Assembly (NCBI RefSeq): GCF_001625305.1
Contig: NW_017803921.1
Location: 2,559,790-2,623,789 of the forward strand
Direction: 5' to 3'
From: Branchiostoma belcheri
Taxonomy: Eukaryota > Chordata > Leptocardii > Amphioxiformes > Branchiostomatidae
DNA: 64,000 nucleotides
The notes below the pieces were generated by a model that saw nothing but the letters and a program-made list of their open reading frames with translations, had not been told where the DNA came from and ran no database searches. The position numbers and the translations under genes were made by a program. Of this stretch, positions 29,001-44,000 are shown one piece after another. The stretch's first letter is position 1, and each line of letters opens with the position of its first letter.

Positions 29001-32000
29001 AGGTGGTAAAGTTGGATTTCCAAAGATAATTTTCAGTAAGTATTGTAGTAAGCTGAATAAATTCTATTGCATAGTATAGTGTCTTGTCAGTGTGAGGAAA
29101 AAATGTGATGTCACTGACAGAAGACAGGTGCTTGTTTTGTATCATAGGCTTGTTCTAGCTATTTTACCAAATGATAAAAAGAGATGGCCCATGTACTGAG
29201 TAGCTTGTTTGAAGGCTATATCAAACACTTTATGTATAAAATGATTACAAAATTGTGCTAAGAAAAGGCTTTAAATGTCAATAGCAGACAAATTTTGTAA
29301 TCAGAGTATTTTTTGTTCTGCTCCCTTGAAATTTCTTTGGATATCTTTAAAACGTTCTCTGTCCATTAAAACAAAAATACAGTATGCCAACAATTCAAAT
29401 ATACATAATTTCAATTGAAAAGAGGACTTTTTGAACTTGCTTTCATCAGCTTATGCAAAAAAATAAAAAAAAAGCCCCAGGCCAACCCTGACATCACAAA
29501 AAGGCATTTCTAATGTCTGTTGACAATATAAGGAACCCCTGAGGTCTAGTAATCAGGACGTTTTCAGTGCTTTCTCGCCTAACCATTGACGTCAATACCG
29601 TTAGCTATCCCACCTACACCCAAGCTGTGGGCGTCTAAAATTACTTTCATATATGATAGAACGGCATGCCCACATATTTATCATAGCTTCGGCAGAACCT
29701 TTGAGAAAATTAAGTTGTTTTTCATCTTGCCAGCATGTATTCTCTTTTAGAAAGTAATTATCTGAAGTTACTGACAGTGTTAAGTCTGGAAATATGTTAT
29801 ATAAATCACCAACACCCACAAAAAGGTAGAAGTAACCGACTAAAGAAGGAAAGAAGGCAATGTTGTACATTATTTCAAAAGTTTAAGTGAATACTAGATG
29901 AAGCAACAGCTATAGAATCTGATTTTAAAAGGCCAACGTTAACTCCTTACATAGCTTTTTAATCAGGTTTGATTTCCTTAAATTTAGTAAGGCTTGATTT
30001 GAAGTGAAAATATAAAAAATGAAAGAATTGTGAGCCAAAAAGTGAGATCTCTGAATTTTATCATCATAATTATTGGTGTCTAGCCTTGACTAATTCAGTG
30101 TATGTAAATAATTTATGTGTTAAAGAAACTTGTCTCTTGTTTCAAATTAGAAAAAAGAATGAGGAAGGCAAATAACAGTGTGGCCTAATTGTAAATTAAA
30201 AATAATAATTTTTAAAATGCATGTACAATGAATCTTCTACTTCGCAGGTCCCAGTGCAGTACCTTCTACTGTAGCAAAGTTGAAGAAATATATGTTTTAA
30301 TCATGGTGTACTGAATAAGATATGATCTGAAAACAGCCCGTAGTGTCCCCAGAGCCTAAGCTAAGTCAAGCAATGCCAAGACCTTATTGACGTCAGAACT
30401 GATGTCAGGGAAGACCTTGACTCTGCTCTGTGGGATTTGCTGCTTCACTTGGCTGTAATCTATTTCATCTGTTATCAATTATAGTCTTAAACTATTGTGT
30501 GGTTGCAAAGGCAAAGATTTCATTGAAAAATGCAAAAAGCCCCATGCAGAATATACATTTTACAAATCATTTGAAAAACAGACACTAGTTCTATTTATGC
30601 AAATTGCTGCCTTTTTGTTTTGCCTCTGTAATCTGTAAAATTCCTACATTATGCAGATATTACACATGTAGTACGTTTTATACATTTTTCAAAAGTTTAA
30701 AACTGTATTTTTTAGTGTTAAACAATGCTAAGACCTTACTGACGTCAGGGAAGACCTTGACTCTGCTCTGTGGGTTTGCTGCTTCACTTGGCTGTAATCC
30801 ATATCATCTGTCATCAATTATAGTCTTAAACTATTGTGTGGTTTTAAACTAAGGTATTTCATAAGTACAGAATGCAGTAACTTGATATCCCTGAACCCTA
30901 CAGTCACATGTACATGTACATGTATGGTATACACAGTCACATGTCTTTTACAATCGTTATGATATCAGACTGAAGAAGGAGTTATTGTTATTGTATTACA
31001 ACGGTACTGTACATGTATATCAAAATATCAGAAAACATTGATTGGAACTTTGACTCAAAAACACCATGTATAATTACTTTATTATTGAATTTGATAGAAT
31101 AGTAATACTAATAGTAATAGAATCACAGTATATTCCTTAAATAAATTAGCACATTGGATTCAAACCCAGAACCAGGACCTTAAGATTCTAAGTCAACAAC
31201 CATCTTGTTACCTGAAATTCTAAATTTAGGTCAGTCTATAAAAATCAAAGCACAGGAATACCCATCAAGATTTAATGAATTTGCAAGATGTTACATATTA
31301 GTGAGCTATTGTTAGATATAATGATAGCCTAATCATTTACAATGTATATCTCTTAGCCTCTGTTAAGCAATTAAATGATACCCATCTTTGTTGACCTGTA
31401 TGTTCCCTTGACGATACCACGCTTATCCTCCTAACCGCTCAGCTCGGGGCTATGTATGCAGCCAGCCCCCTCCCTGCCATTTGCATAGATCTGGCACGGC
31501 GGAGAATTATGAAAGCCGCCCCCTGTATGGTGCTTAATGACGGCGCCTCCCTGTAGGTTTCCTACTTAATGTATCCTCATTCTGTGAGAGGCTGAAGTGG
31601 AACTGTAGTGTCGCTGTGTGCGTAGGTTCAACACAATGGTACTACCTGCATCAACAGAAAGGATATTTCTATGGCCTTCAGAGTAAGGTAGGATGTTTTT
31701 TGGACTGCTTCATTAACAAACAGGCTGGACTGTGAGCGGTTGAGATTCTGAGCACGGCGAATGATCGCCGCTCGGAGGCTAGAATATCAGCCACATGTTG
31801 CTCTTTGATATCGGCACGTTCCAGGGTATTGAAGAGCTTTTTGTGCCATGTTTATGGTTTATGATCGGCTTTTTGGTGTGGCATTACGTTTGAATGGCTT
31901 TCTGTGTCCGGACATTGCTGTCGTAAATATACACGTCTGCGTAAATCTACCTGTTTCTGTGAATAGAATAGAAATTTGGACTCTCCCGCTGATTCTGCAT

Positions 32001-35000
32001 GCAACCATGAATGACTAATGGTAACATACATGAAGTTAACCTGGCAAAGTTGAAGTCTAATGGTGCCTAAATTGTACTTGTTTTTAAACACAGTCATTTT
32101 TTATTGTTATCAATGTGCAGATTAGAAAGGTGTTGGCAGATACAATTAAGATAGAATCTTTCTCAGCCTATTTGAAGACAAATGGAGAGAGATTAGGACC
32201 AGATTAGAGAAATTGGATTATCCATGTGCTGATCCAAGGATGATAACATATGTTAACAGGTTGCACACCCATTGCACCATGATTGTGATTTTTAAAAGGT
32301 GGCATCTTGACTGGGTATTTCCTCTTAAATATTGTATAAATTATTAAGCGCTAACAATTCTCCAGGGTTAACAATTTCATGCAGACAATAATTTGCCATA
32401 AAATTGTAATTGCAGATGTATCTTTTTTGTATCTGTGTGTGGAGAAGTAAGAAATAAATGCCTGTCCTTGCTTAGAATGTATCAAAATTTGAAGTGCATG
32501 CTACGCATAGATTCTTTTCAGAATTATTGGCAAACGGTTTGGCCCACATCTCAAGATTAATATTAGATTCCATTTTTCAGTACAGTATACGTCATGTTTA
32601 ACATAATATGCACGTCATTGACAATCATTTTACTACATAAGCATCTGATATATTTTGCATCATTTGCTATCAAAGTGTTCAGCAATCTACATAACGTCAA
32701 AGCCCTCCTACATCAAAAAACATGCATGGGGCAATTTTAACTCTATACAACCCCAATAAAAGAAGCAACTTTCAGCATTATGAAGGAAATCTTGCAGTAA
32801 ATTTTGTGTGTCTCATGGCACATTATGGAGCAGATTTAAGCCTTTAGTATTTTATCTATTCTGGGTTTATTCCCAGCTGTGGATATACATGTAATAACCC
32901 TCCCCTGCACATCTAGGGCACCCGGGAGGGTGTCTGCAGGATAGATGGAGCAAAGATCAGGGCGTTAGCCAGGGAGAAATAACAAGACAAATGAGCCGCA
33001 ATGAAGGCCTTGTACCTCCTAGGTAGATATAATTCCTCCTGACGGTCACCGTGGATGTCTGCCGACTGGCCGATGAATTATTCAGCATTAATTATCAGCG
33101 TAAGGTGCTGCGATTCCTGTTTGTTGAGGGAACAAAAGGGCTAACAACGGTGGAGAGATTTCTGTCCGACTGACCTTCACACCTTTCCCGTGGGCAGCGT
33201 GATTCGTCATGCCGTTTAGCGCCCGTACCGAGCCTCCGTTGTGGGACGACGGTAAACCCTTGTCGTCGCCGTAGCATATGTCTTATCACGCTGGCGAGGG
33301 AACCTGTGCCTGTCGGCTCATGGGGTTTTGCACACAGCTGGTGCCAGTAGGAGGGGTAGCCCGATGTCATGGCAAGATATCACTGGCTCAGACCTATATG
33401 CAAGTTCGTGACCAATCCTTGCTGTGCTATGCACTGGTAAGAAACATTTTTCTCCGTACAGTAAGACAAATAGCTTTTGTTAGGATATACCAGCATGGCT
33501 TCTCTTGTTTATGGTTTACTCTTTTCTTGAGGGGATTCATTTGACTGTATACTGTATACACAGGAGTCATCAGTTATGAAGGCATAACTGAGTGGACGTT
33601 TGTGCTTTGATAAGTATCAGCATTGATCTTGCATAATGCATTTGATGCTCTGCTATGAATAGATTCAGCAGGAGCCGACATAGCATCGATACCAGTCAAG
33701 TGTAAGCCATAGAATGCAACAGTGTTGATTTAGACATGATTTTTTTTTGTATCTATTAAAGATTTGCATGATCAATTCTAGGAGTAGAAATGTCTATTTG
33801 TTATCTATAATTTTTAGTAACGATAAAAGAATTCTTCATATCTGCTTGTGACCACATAGAGTTTGTCTATAATCTTAATGAAATACTGGGTTGAAATTAA
33901 TTGACACTTTTTCCCAGAAATTTTTTTTGTGTGTTTTGGAGGAACTTTATATAATTGCTAAAACTGAAGCTAATTGTCACTGTAGTTTGTATAAAGACAT
34001 AATTATAATAATTGATGATGTGCGATCTCCAGTGAGCTACATGTTATCAAATAAGGTTAACGTTCTATTGCTCTGCAAGCAGTTTTGGCTCCTGTAATCA
34101 TGTTTGAAAGTGGGTTCCCTGAATTTTGGTTCCAATTAGCATATTCTTGTAGCTTAGACCACCTCAATTTGATGGTAAAATTGGAATATCAACATGAAAA
34201 TAGGGTCAGATGGAAAGCAGGTTTTCCCAGTATCAGGTAGGAAATATACCACAGTTTTTCTTTCAAGTTGTCTTTTTTTTTACGTTTTCTTCTCTTGTAG
34301 GAGGAAAAAAAACATTTATTATTATTGGATTTATGTGTGACCTAAATGTACGTATTGCCAAAATTTGGCAATCAAGCTCAGCAAATATTTTTCTTTGATG
34401 GCATTATACTGAGGCCCCTGCAAGGAGCCTTGTTACTACTTCCCAAACCCATGCACTTAGCAGTTACTCTCTTAAGGGACTTCTAGAAGGCTGTGGATAG
34501 TATGTTCATGTGATGTGTGTTTAAATGAATTCCAATGGTTGCTATTATGAGTCGCAGGGCTCAAAATACCCACATGTAACCTGCAATTTCTAGCTACAGA
34601 AGGAATTGTTGCCTTTTTTTAAATGGTAAAAGCCATTATCTATATAATAATTGTATTTAACTAGGGAAAGTTTGTCAAAGTTACAGGTAGAATTTTTTTA
34701 ACAACTTGCAATTATGTACATTGTAGCAAAGATAAAAGTATTCCAAGCAATCATAATGTACATGTAGATATTATTTTTTAGACTGCCATACTAAGATCAT
34801 AGAATATTAATGTAGTGTGCCTATAGGACATTGCTACAAAGTGAAATGATTAATCTTTTAACACACTAAATTATCAGAGGCTCAATATCAATAAAGAGGT
34901 GTAGATTTGCCAATATCATGTCAATGAAATACTGAAAATGGCATTGATATTGTACACTCTCACCTTTTACTGTTACGTTCAAAATGTACTAGCCATAGGG

Positions 35001-38000
35001 ACGTAGAATTTGACACATTTATGCCTACTTCATCTATAATTCAACTGCTAAGTTCCACCTGTAAAAATCTTACTCAAATGTCATGCACCGGTGCCTGTCA
35101 TCAACAATTTTCCCTTAATCAGTCACGTCCAGAATTGCCAATATTTTACGTACTACCCCGGAGTGTACTTGTACACGACATGCCGTCTTTGTGACGTACA
35201 GTTCCATTTCCACGGAGTAATCACGAAATTATCTTTTAACAGGTTCATTTTTTGCAGCTGGTGATGCTAATTGTATGTAGTGTGACTGTGTGTTGCATAT
35301 ATAATGATCTATTAGGCCACAACAGTTGACTTTCTTGGTTCTTGGCTTTTTGAGAAACATATGAAGCGACAGGGCCCAAAAAACAGGCCTAGGCATCCCA
35401 CATGTATGATAGCCCTAAATGCTACGACAGGAACCCTGGAATCAAACAATGAATTTAAACCTTTTAATCAAACCCAATAGATGGAACAACTGTATAACTA
35501 GGATGACAAGGATTTTCTTTCTTTTAACTGTTGGGGCCAAAATAGCAACATTTTGGAGTTGATTCAGAACCAGATATTTTTTCTTCAAATTAGGAAAAAA
35601 ATGAAGTAGGGGAATTCAAGAACCAATTGATCAATTTGTGTCACCTTATCCTTAACAGGATTGCTTTTATTTGTTGTTACAGGAGTGAAGAGCCAGTCTC
35701 CTCCAATATGGACATCTCCACTGGACACATTGTCTTGGTAAGAATCTTATGTATTCATCTTTGTATCACTCATTAGCTGTTATTGTCATTGCTTTTCCAT
35801 TCAATTCACTCCCTGACAAGTATGTTTACTGCAATAATCTACTACTAAAATGTTGGTACCAGCGGTAAAAATACATGGCTGTTGGTGTTGGCAAAAAAAC
35901 AATTCTTTCTCTAGATTTTGTAAGTTTTTGCTTGACTACAACAGCCATTGTACCATACAACAGCTGTCCCTTTCCAAGGTGCTGAAACTATCACTGTTAG
36001 TTTCATTGGCATCATCAGCATCATCGGCATTGGTTGGCTGCAGAGCAGTTGATCATAAGTCTATTTAAGGACTGAAAATCTGTTATTTTAGCTTACTATT
36101 TATTCCATCAAGTTAACAATCATAAAGAGATAAAGATGTTGTAAGTAAAGACTGAGGGAGATATGTATTATTTTGTCATACTTTGAAAGGTAGCACTACT
36201 CTAGATCTGGCAAATACTGCCTGAAACCAGAATATATCAGCCAACGTGACTCTACTATAAACCAGCCCTAGAATTACCTCGGACACTGATCCAAAATCAA
36301 TTACACTGATTGCTACTGTAGAAATTGAATTATGACCCATTGAGAAGACTTAGTGAGGTTTTGAATTCCTCTTTCTATCCGAGTCCAATTTTTGATCTAT
36401 GGTTATGTTGCCATTTTCTTACTACCCAAGGCAGTTAACCTGAGAAATCTCTTTGCTATGCTGAAAGGATGGTTCTGGTGTTACTAAAGGATTCAAGATA
36501 CTGTCAAGCTTGAAACGCTGTCTTGCAGTGATTTTATTTTCATGGTGTTCACAGTGACCTCTCAAATATAAATTCATGAATCAGATAATATGCCTTTTCC
36601 AATATGTAACAGAAACTATACTACAGAATTGTTAAAACTATGAATGTTAGGCCACACCAATGTAATTAATTGGTTCTCGGATTGGCCCGCTTTATTTTTA
36701 TGTCTCATTTGCAGAAAATTTTTTTCATTTTGCCCTGTTGCTTTATATTTTTTCTGAAGAAAATCAGAAAGGAACCAAGAAATCAAATTAATGTGGCCTT
36801 ATATATAGCACTCTGTGAAAACCTCATTTTCTCATTCTATTGTGGAATTAAGTCTCCAATTTGCAATATTCCCAGCATAGAAGATTCAGAAGAGAGTTCA
36901 GATAATGGCAGGCATTTATACTGTTTCATCTAACAAAATGTCTTTTAGAGCCTTATCTAGAAGTATGGTCAAGTAGAGTGACAAGTGGGATTATTCTTTT
37001 TTATGTGGTGCCATGTTGTCTGCCCCCTCAGACCTCTTATGCAAAATCTTTGCCTGAAGCTTGAAATTGTGACAATAATACTCATAGAAAATCATTGTGC
37101 AGTCTAACGAGTAGATATGTCATGACATTGTATCTTTATGATCAGTCTTAGAGCTTGGTCCTTAAATCCAGTGGGCAAAAATTGTGTGTTACATCCATGA
37201 TATTTCATTACTGGTATGTGGGGGAGACTAACATACAGTATTTATAAAAGGCATCCAATGCAATTTGCAGGCTCCAATTTGAGAGTAGATATTCAGGATA
37301 GGGAAGTATAATATTTATATTGACATTTACTGTCATTTTTTGCCGCCCTGAAATTACATCGGATGCCTTAACACCTCAGACCCAAAAGTATCATCCCAGT
37401 CAGTCTTCAGTGTTGTTTAATGTCTTCCTCAGGCCTACATGGAGGATCACCTGAAGAATAAGGACCGACTGGAGAAGGAATGGCAGCAGCTGCAGAACTA
37501 TGAACCAGACATCCACAGTACTGTCATCGGGGTGTCCGGGGGAAACGCTGCCAAGAACAGGGTCTCTGACGCTGTACCATGTAAGTAAACTCTTTCTTCT
37601 CCAACCTTATTTTACTGATGTCCAATTAATTACCAACTACAATGTGCAATGTGCTATGTCTCTGCAACCAGCTCAGGAAAGAACCAGAAATATGACCCTG
37701 TGTCAAGTACATGTTTTCTGTACCGGAGTTGTCAGCCCAGGAAGAAACTCATTTTTCCCTAGAACTATATAATATCCACCTTAAACAAATCCACACAAAG
37801 GCCACCATGTCAACCCTCCTCACTCAGGTGTAGGAACTGTCACGATCATCATACTCCGAAAATCTGTATCTGTATATCTGTACATGAATCTGTATCTGTG
37901 CATGAATATGTATCTGTACATGAATCTGTATCTGATTGCAAATAAAGATATTGAGTGATTGCCAACATTTGCAGTTAGATCAATGTGCAAAGGTTAGATG

Positions 38001-41000
38001 TAACATGTCCTTTTGTGTATATTACCAGCTGCCTCAAAAGGCACAACGTTGCTAGGGATTGGAACCCAGAACCTGTAGATTCCACACTAATAACCAGAAG
38101 AGCACAAGACATTTCAAACATATAGTAGACAGAAAAGACAAATATAGGCATGCTGTTACAGCTTCACAGTGATATGAACATCTGAGCTGTTAAGACGGCC
38201 AGATTTAGCTCCATTCCAAGAAAGACATTGCTCTCTTTAGGAGGGGCAAACTAGGAAACCCCAGTGCCTAAGCAGTAAGTCTGTGTAAGCCCTTTGGGTA
38301 CTTGCTAGGAGATGGGTTAAAGGCATCCAATGCAATTTCAGGGTGGCAATGAAAAAGACTTATTTTCTGTTCATTTTTTTAAAAGGTAAACCTGTTCTAT
38401 ATGCCATAACCTGCTGATATCTGTGAGATGAAATGCCATGGCACTGACAGAAAATGGTTGCTCATTTTGTATCATAGGTTGGTTCTAGCCACATGCATTT
38501 ATAGGCAATACGCCCAAGAAAAGAGAGAGATGCCTCACGTAGATTGTTTTTTGGCTTTGCCAAATGCCTCTAGTGTGAAATGATGACAAAAAATGTGCAA
38601 ACAAATGGTAGTAAATGTCAATATCAGACAGATTTCCTCATCATTTTTGTTTTGCTGCCCTGAGATGGCATTTCCTTTAAAGCAGCCCGTGTGGTAAATC
38701 CCTCCAGATGTGACACCGGGACCATGAAGGTTAGGACCTCCTCAAACAGCCCCTGGCACAGGCAGATACTCTTCAAACCCAACGTACCGGAGCATTTCTT
38801 GGAATAGACCTGCAGACAAAGTTTATTTCAACCCAAGCTGTGATCTTCTTAGGCCACACCAATTCATTTAATTGGTTCCTGGATTCGCTCTCTTCACTTT
38901 TTTCTGTATTATTTGCCAAAGAAAATAACTTTGGGTTTTCAGTCAAATTCAAAATGCTCATATTTTGGCCCAACAGTTGAAGAAAGACCTTTTCTTCCTA
39001 GTTACAGTTTTTCCATAAAAATGCAGTGGTTTAAAAGTCATTGTCACCATATCACATGGGGTTTTAATGGTTATCACACGGGCTTCCAAATGTTCAATAG
39101 AGTAATTTCAAAAATGTTCTGCGTGTGCCACTTTCAAAAATTTGAAAACTGGATTCAGAATAATATGGATTCGTAATTTTTCTGTTTATCGGCACCAAAT
39201 TTTAGCATATTTTGCATTGAAATGCATGTTTTCTCAGGTGGGAATGACATGAATGGTGTATTAATTCTGCACCACCCTTGGGCTCAGCCGTCCCATGGTA
39301 TAGTACTCTAATATTATGTACATAGGACTGTAGTTGTATTTGCTTCAAATAGAACAATGTGGCTCCAGACTGTCTGTAGCCTTGCTTGGAAAGACGTCAT
39401 CTGACCCAAGCACTGCTAAATTCATCTCCAGAGACCAGCTTTAAAGTGCCCCCAGTATTAAAATTGTTTGATTGATGAATTCATATGTATTGATTACCCA
39501 GCTGATCACCCTTGTCCGTCATGTTTGGACTCTGTGACGTTACAAGGCTGTCATTGTGTCATGCCAAAATTCACCACACCCAGCAAGTAGACAGAGGCAT
39601 TTCAGAGGGATTTTCTTTAAATCTCAACGTTCTTTAGATAGATTTTTTTCCATTAATGGTAGAAAACAGTAAAAATGATACAATATGAATAATTTTATCT
39701 AGTATTTGACATGTTTAGTCAATGACATTTAAGTTCATTTTGACAATATAATTATAGTGTATGATTACAATATTTTCTATCATACCCGGGCCTTAAAACA
39801 TTTTTTTGTTTAGGGACACCAATTTTAGTTTCACCTTTTCCACCTTTTTAGTACATTTTGCATTAAGATTCTTTCTTGGGTATGACATACTGTAAATAAA
39901 ATAAATCACAGGGTATTCCTTCTGTGGTCGGGCTGGTACCTCAGGTGATGTGGAATACACTGTGTTGTATTCTATTTGCATGCTATGCACACCTGCATTT
40001 CACTATGACTTGTTGCAGTAACTGTAGCAAAAAATCCTCTATGTAGTGCCTTAGACTGATATTCTGCAAGTTTTCACCCACACAGAAAGGCTACCTATGG
40101 GACTGGCTTATAAAGATTTCTGCCCGCTTTAGCCTGAGATCTTTGTAGAAGAAAACTACCATTATTTCAGCGTCAAGCCTGATAGTTTTCCTTACATCAA
40201 CAGGAAAAGATGACATGTCGCTGACAGAAATCCATATCAGTGCGGAACACCTTGTCAGCTTCCACTAACTTTGGAATACTTCAAACATGCAGGCTTGAAA
40301 TATTGGCTGACCTGAGGGCCTCGCGTAGGCAGCCTTCTATGCCTCACTGGCAAATCTAATCTAGAACAGAAATTTTTCTGTCGCAGGCAACCAATTATAA
40401 AGTGTTGCTAAATCCATGCATGACTTGCGGTGCCTTAATTGTAAGGTTTGCCGCATCTTTTCAGGATAAAAGCAATCATTTTAAAGTGTAACTCGCATAA
40501 AATGTGTTCCTAAGTTCCCAACTTGAAATCTTTTTTGAGGGCTCAGGCAAGGAACTACAAAGGAAGTAAAATCAAGAATAAGAGGAAATTTTAGAAGACT
40601 TAGTATTTTCTGCAAGCTAAAACAGTACATATACATGTAAGGGTAGAGAAAATATACTAGCTTGGACCTATTCTATATTCTATGCACCTGTAAATGTTAC
40701 TAGAGTTCAGATAATTTATCACCTTAATAGCGAGTGTGACGCATCATGTTTTAGGCCATTTACAGGGGCATTTACAGGTGGAATGCATCAAAGGGAAAAT
40801 TCATGCCGTTGTTTGCACCACAGAGGCTAGTTAAAAGACTGCTGTATTGAAAAGAGTTGTCAGGCCAACCCATCACCCATGTGTGTCAGGGAAAGCCACA
40901 ACCTCGCCATGTTTCACAGGCAATTACTCCACCACACTCTGGCCACAACACGATCTAATGGTTGGAGAAGTGCTGTATAATTTTGCAGTGGAAAAGTCAC

Positions 41001-44000
41001 TGAAACAACCATGTTGAGAATAAATCCAGTGAAAACATTCAAGATTCAAGATCAGTAAAGCTGGTACTGGTAGGAAATTGAGAAGAAACAGCTACATTCA
41101 ACTTAAACCAGGAGAATAAATTTGGTGAAAACATGTCAAGATTAACAGTATTCTAGAGATCAATTAAGCCAGTAGTACTGGTAGAAAACGAGAATAAACA
41201 GCCACATTCAACAGATACAAAGATATTACTTCATGTAGTCTAGTTTTATGAGATATCTGTAATATCAAGCTGCTAAAGTTGGGACAAACAAAAGACTCCA
41301 CAAAATGAAATCAATTTTAGTCCCTTGAAAACAAGACTGAAAGATGAAATAAAATATCCACTGCTGTCTACACCCATACTAAATTTCAGGTTATTTAGCT
41401 TTAATACGTATGGGACAATACAGGTAATCACACATAGTGAAACAAGGATGACATCACATCAGATTCTATACTTTTCAAATGGTTGTGTTGGATACGATAT
41501 CGTCTCCAATGGGAAAAATTCTAAAGAAACATTATTGACAAAACATCCAACAAAAACTGCAGAAAATCCTAGTTTCATGCAGGAGCAGTATGTTCTGACA
41601 ATTGCTTTTTATCCCAACATGTACATGTAATGTATAATGAGAGGCTGTGTTTGGTTCTTGATAAATTGTGCATGTCTGATTGCAATGTTCACCCAAGGAA
41701 GATGTGTACGGTGTAATCAACTGTACAATTTACCCGAGGTTGATGCAGTCTGAGCGAGGTACTAAAGACTGGCCTTGATCTTAACATGGTACGCCCAGCT
41801 GCACAATTACCCATGAAACGTCCCGTTTAATCACCTCTGGCACACACTCTCGCTACCAGCACTTTGTCGGTAATTTGTGGGAATATTGGGACAGATTAAA
41901 AACGTGATCGGATTTTTATATCACACACTTTATGGACTGCGGAAAAAAATTTTGGAAGTCTATTTAATATGTGGATTTCATATCTTTACTTTAAAAGGAA
42001 GGCATGAAGTGAAAAATTGGCCCAAGTACAATAACTATGATTATTACTAATAATTATACTGTTTAATACTGTTTAATAATATGAGTAGCTTTAAGTTGCT
42101 GAATGTTTAGGTTTTTGTGATTTGTAAGTAATTCAGCATGAGTTAAGTAGAAAACAAGAATTCAGAGATCTCAGACCTCCATGAAATATTCAGATCTTTT
42201 GTGATGGTGACTGTATCCTCTTCTCATTCACCATGGTGTCTTTATCGTGCATAGGACACAACACCAGCTGTCAAGGAGGTCATGTATCTAAAAAAAAACT
42301 GTAAAAACAGCAAGTGCTACCAGATGTAGACATGATTAATGACTTTCTTCCTCTGGGCAAGACTGAAACCAACCGTTAGATCCATTACAACTTGACCTAT
42401 TGGTCATGTAGAAACAGACATATGCACAGACACACGCAGACATAATGATAAAAAACACTGTCAAACTTGTCTAAGACAACCCACTCAGGACTGGGAAAAT
42501 GTCCCCTGAGTGGTTCATTTAATACTCTACAAGAATTGATATATAAATTCTTTAAAAAAATGGATCTTTGATCATATGTTACTTTCTGAACTTTTTGTGT
42601 TCTTGTTGTGAGGTTGTATGCCATAATGGCAATGTACCTTTTAAAGAATTTGCCTTGATAGATCTTGTAGTCTGATGTGAATAAAATGTTGTTGTTGTTT
42701 GTTTCACAGATGACCACTCCCGTGTGGTGTTGAATGACAGTTTGAACATCGGAACTGCTGACTACATCAACGCCAGTACAATTGTAAGTTCACACCTTTC
42801 CAAATTTCTACTATCCCTTTTTTGCTAAGCAGCAACTTTAAGTAAACCATTTAAGTAAAAATAATAGTAGTAGTTGTAAGACTCGACTATGGGAAAGTTA
42901 ATGTGCCTTATGCCTAGCAAATGGTAGTAATACCTGCAATAACTAACCCAGAGTTTATAACTTTGACAGACGGACCATGATCCACGGAACCATGCATACA
43001 TCGCAACCCAAGGACCACTGGAGACAACTGTCTGTGATTTTTGGCAGGTGTGTTATCCTGTTTTTGATCCTCAGTTTCAGCAGAATTAGCTTTGCTTTCA
43101 AAGAAATCTTCATTAGCATAATAGAGTGATGAGTGAAGGTGGCAAAAAAATGAATTAGAGACAGGAATGCCCTTTTAAACCCTCCAGCTGTATGTCCTAT
43201 CTGAGAGGAAGTCCCTAACCAAAGCGATGTTCGCTGTCACTTCTGTACCGCAAACTTATATTAATAGTTCTGAGAACATGTCCTATTTTGTTCTTAGAAC
43301 ATGACACTTTTGCTCAGATCGGAAACTTGTGGACATTAAGTGCCTTTCCCAAGGACACAACAATTGGACCTGCCAGGGATTCCAACCCCAAACCTTTGGA
43401 ACCCTAACCACAAATAGAAGTGTGAAATGTGTTGTTTGTTGTTAACAGATGGTGTGGGAGCAGGGCAGTGTGGTGATCGTGATGCTGTGCAGTCTACAGG
43501 AGGGAGGAAGTGAGCAGTGCTGTCAGTACTGGCCTGAGGAAGGCAACAGTCTCTACCACATATATGAGGTACGTACATTGTAATTATTGCAATGCACATT
43601 TAGAGTACTAAGTACTATTATAATAGTCTTTTTCTAAACATTGTTGTATTTAGCTATCCCAAGAATGCCGCCTGGCTACCTTATGAAGGCTTATCCTTAC
43701 CATTAAGAAATAATTTCTCAACTTTCTTTTGTCTGCACCTGTCGGCACTGTAAACCATTCTTGGAAATTGTCCATTTTTCTGTTTGCTACCGTGAACTTT
43801 TAGAAGCCAGTCACTACACGGGCTGGAACACCCATTTTGAACATTATCAGGGCCCAGGTATGACATAAAGATCATTCAACAACACTTACAGTTAGGTTTA
43901 TGAAATGGAAAGTAAAAGACAGGCTGTTGATTGACAGGTGCACCTTGTGTCGGAGCATATCTGGTGTGAGGGACTTCCCTGGTGCGCAGCTTCTACCTGA

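Larger units (their letters stand above)
25249..35682. other. PTPRN 10.4 kb intron
   Basis: Between two juxtamembrane exons. Holds TTAA-type and GGCCACACC-type MITEs, a 125-base duplication, three perfect CRE motifs and two GC-rich repeat-poor blocks listed separately. No exon recognised. Open frames such as the one near 33278 lack splice support. Confidence 0.5.
37581..42709. other. PTPRN 5.1 kb intron
   Basis: Intron between the first two PTP-domain exons. Holds a tandem repeat, a full TTAA-type MITE and a truncated GGCCACACC element. Otherwise AT-rich without recognised features. Confidence 0.5.

Noticed and set aside
33095..33544. Overlapping 91- and 88-residue frames on opposite strands
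   Set aside because: They arise from high local GC; no splice sites or recognisable motifs.
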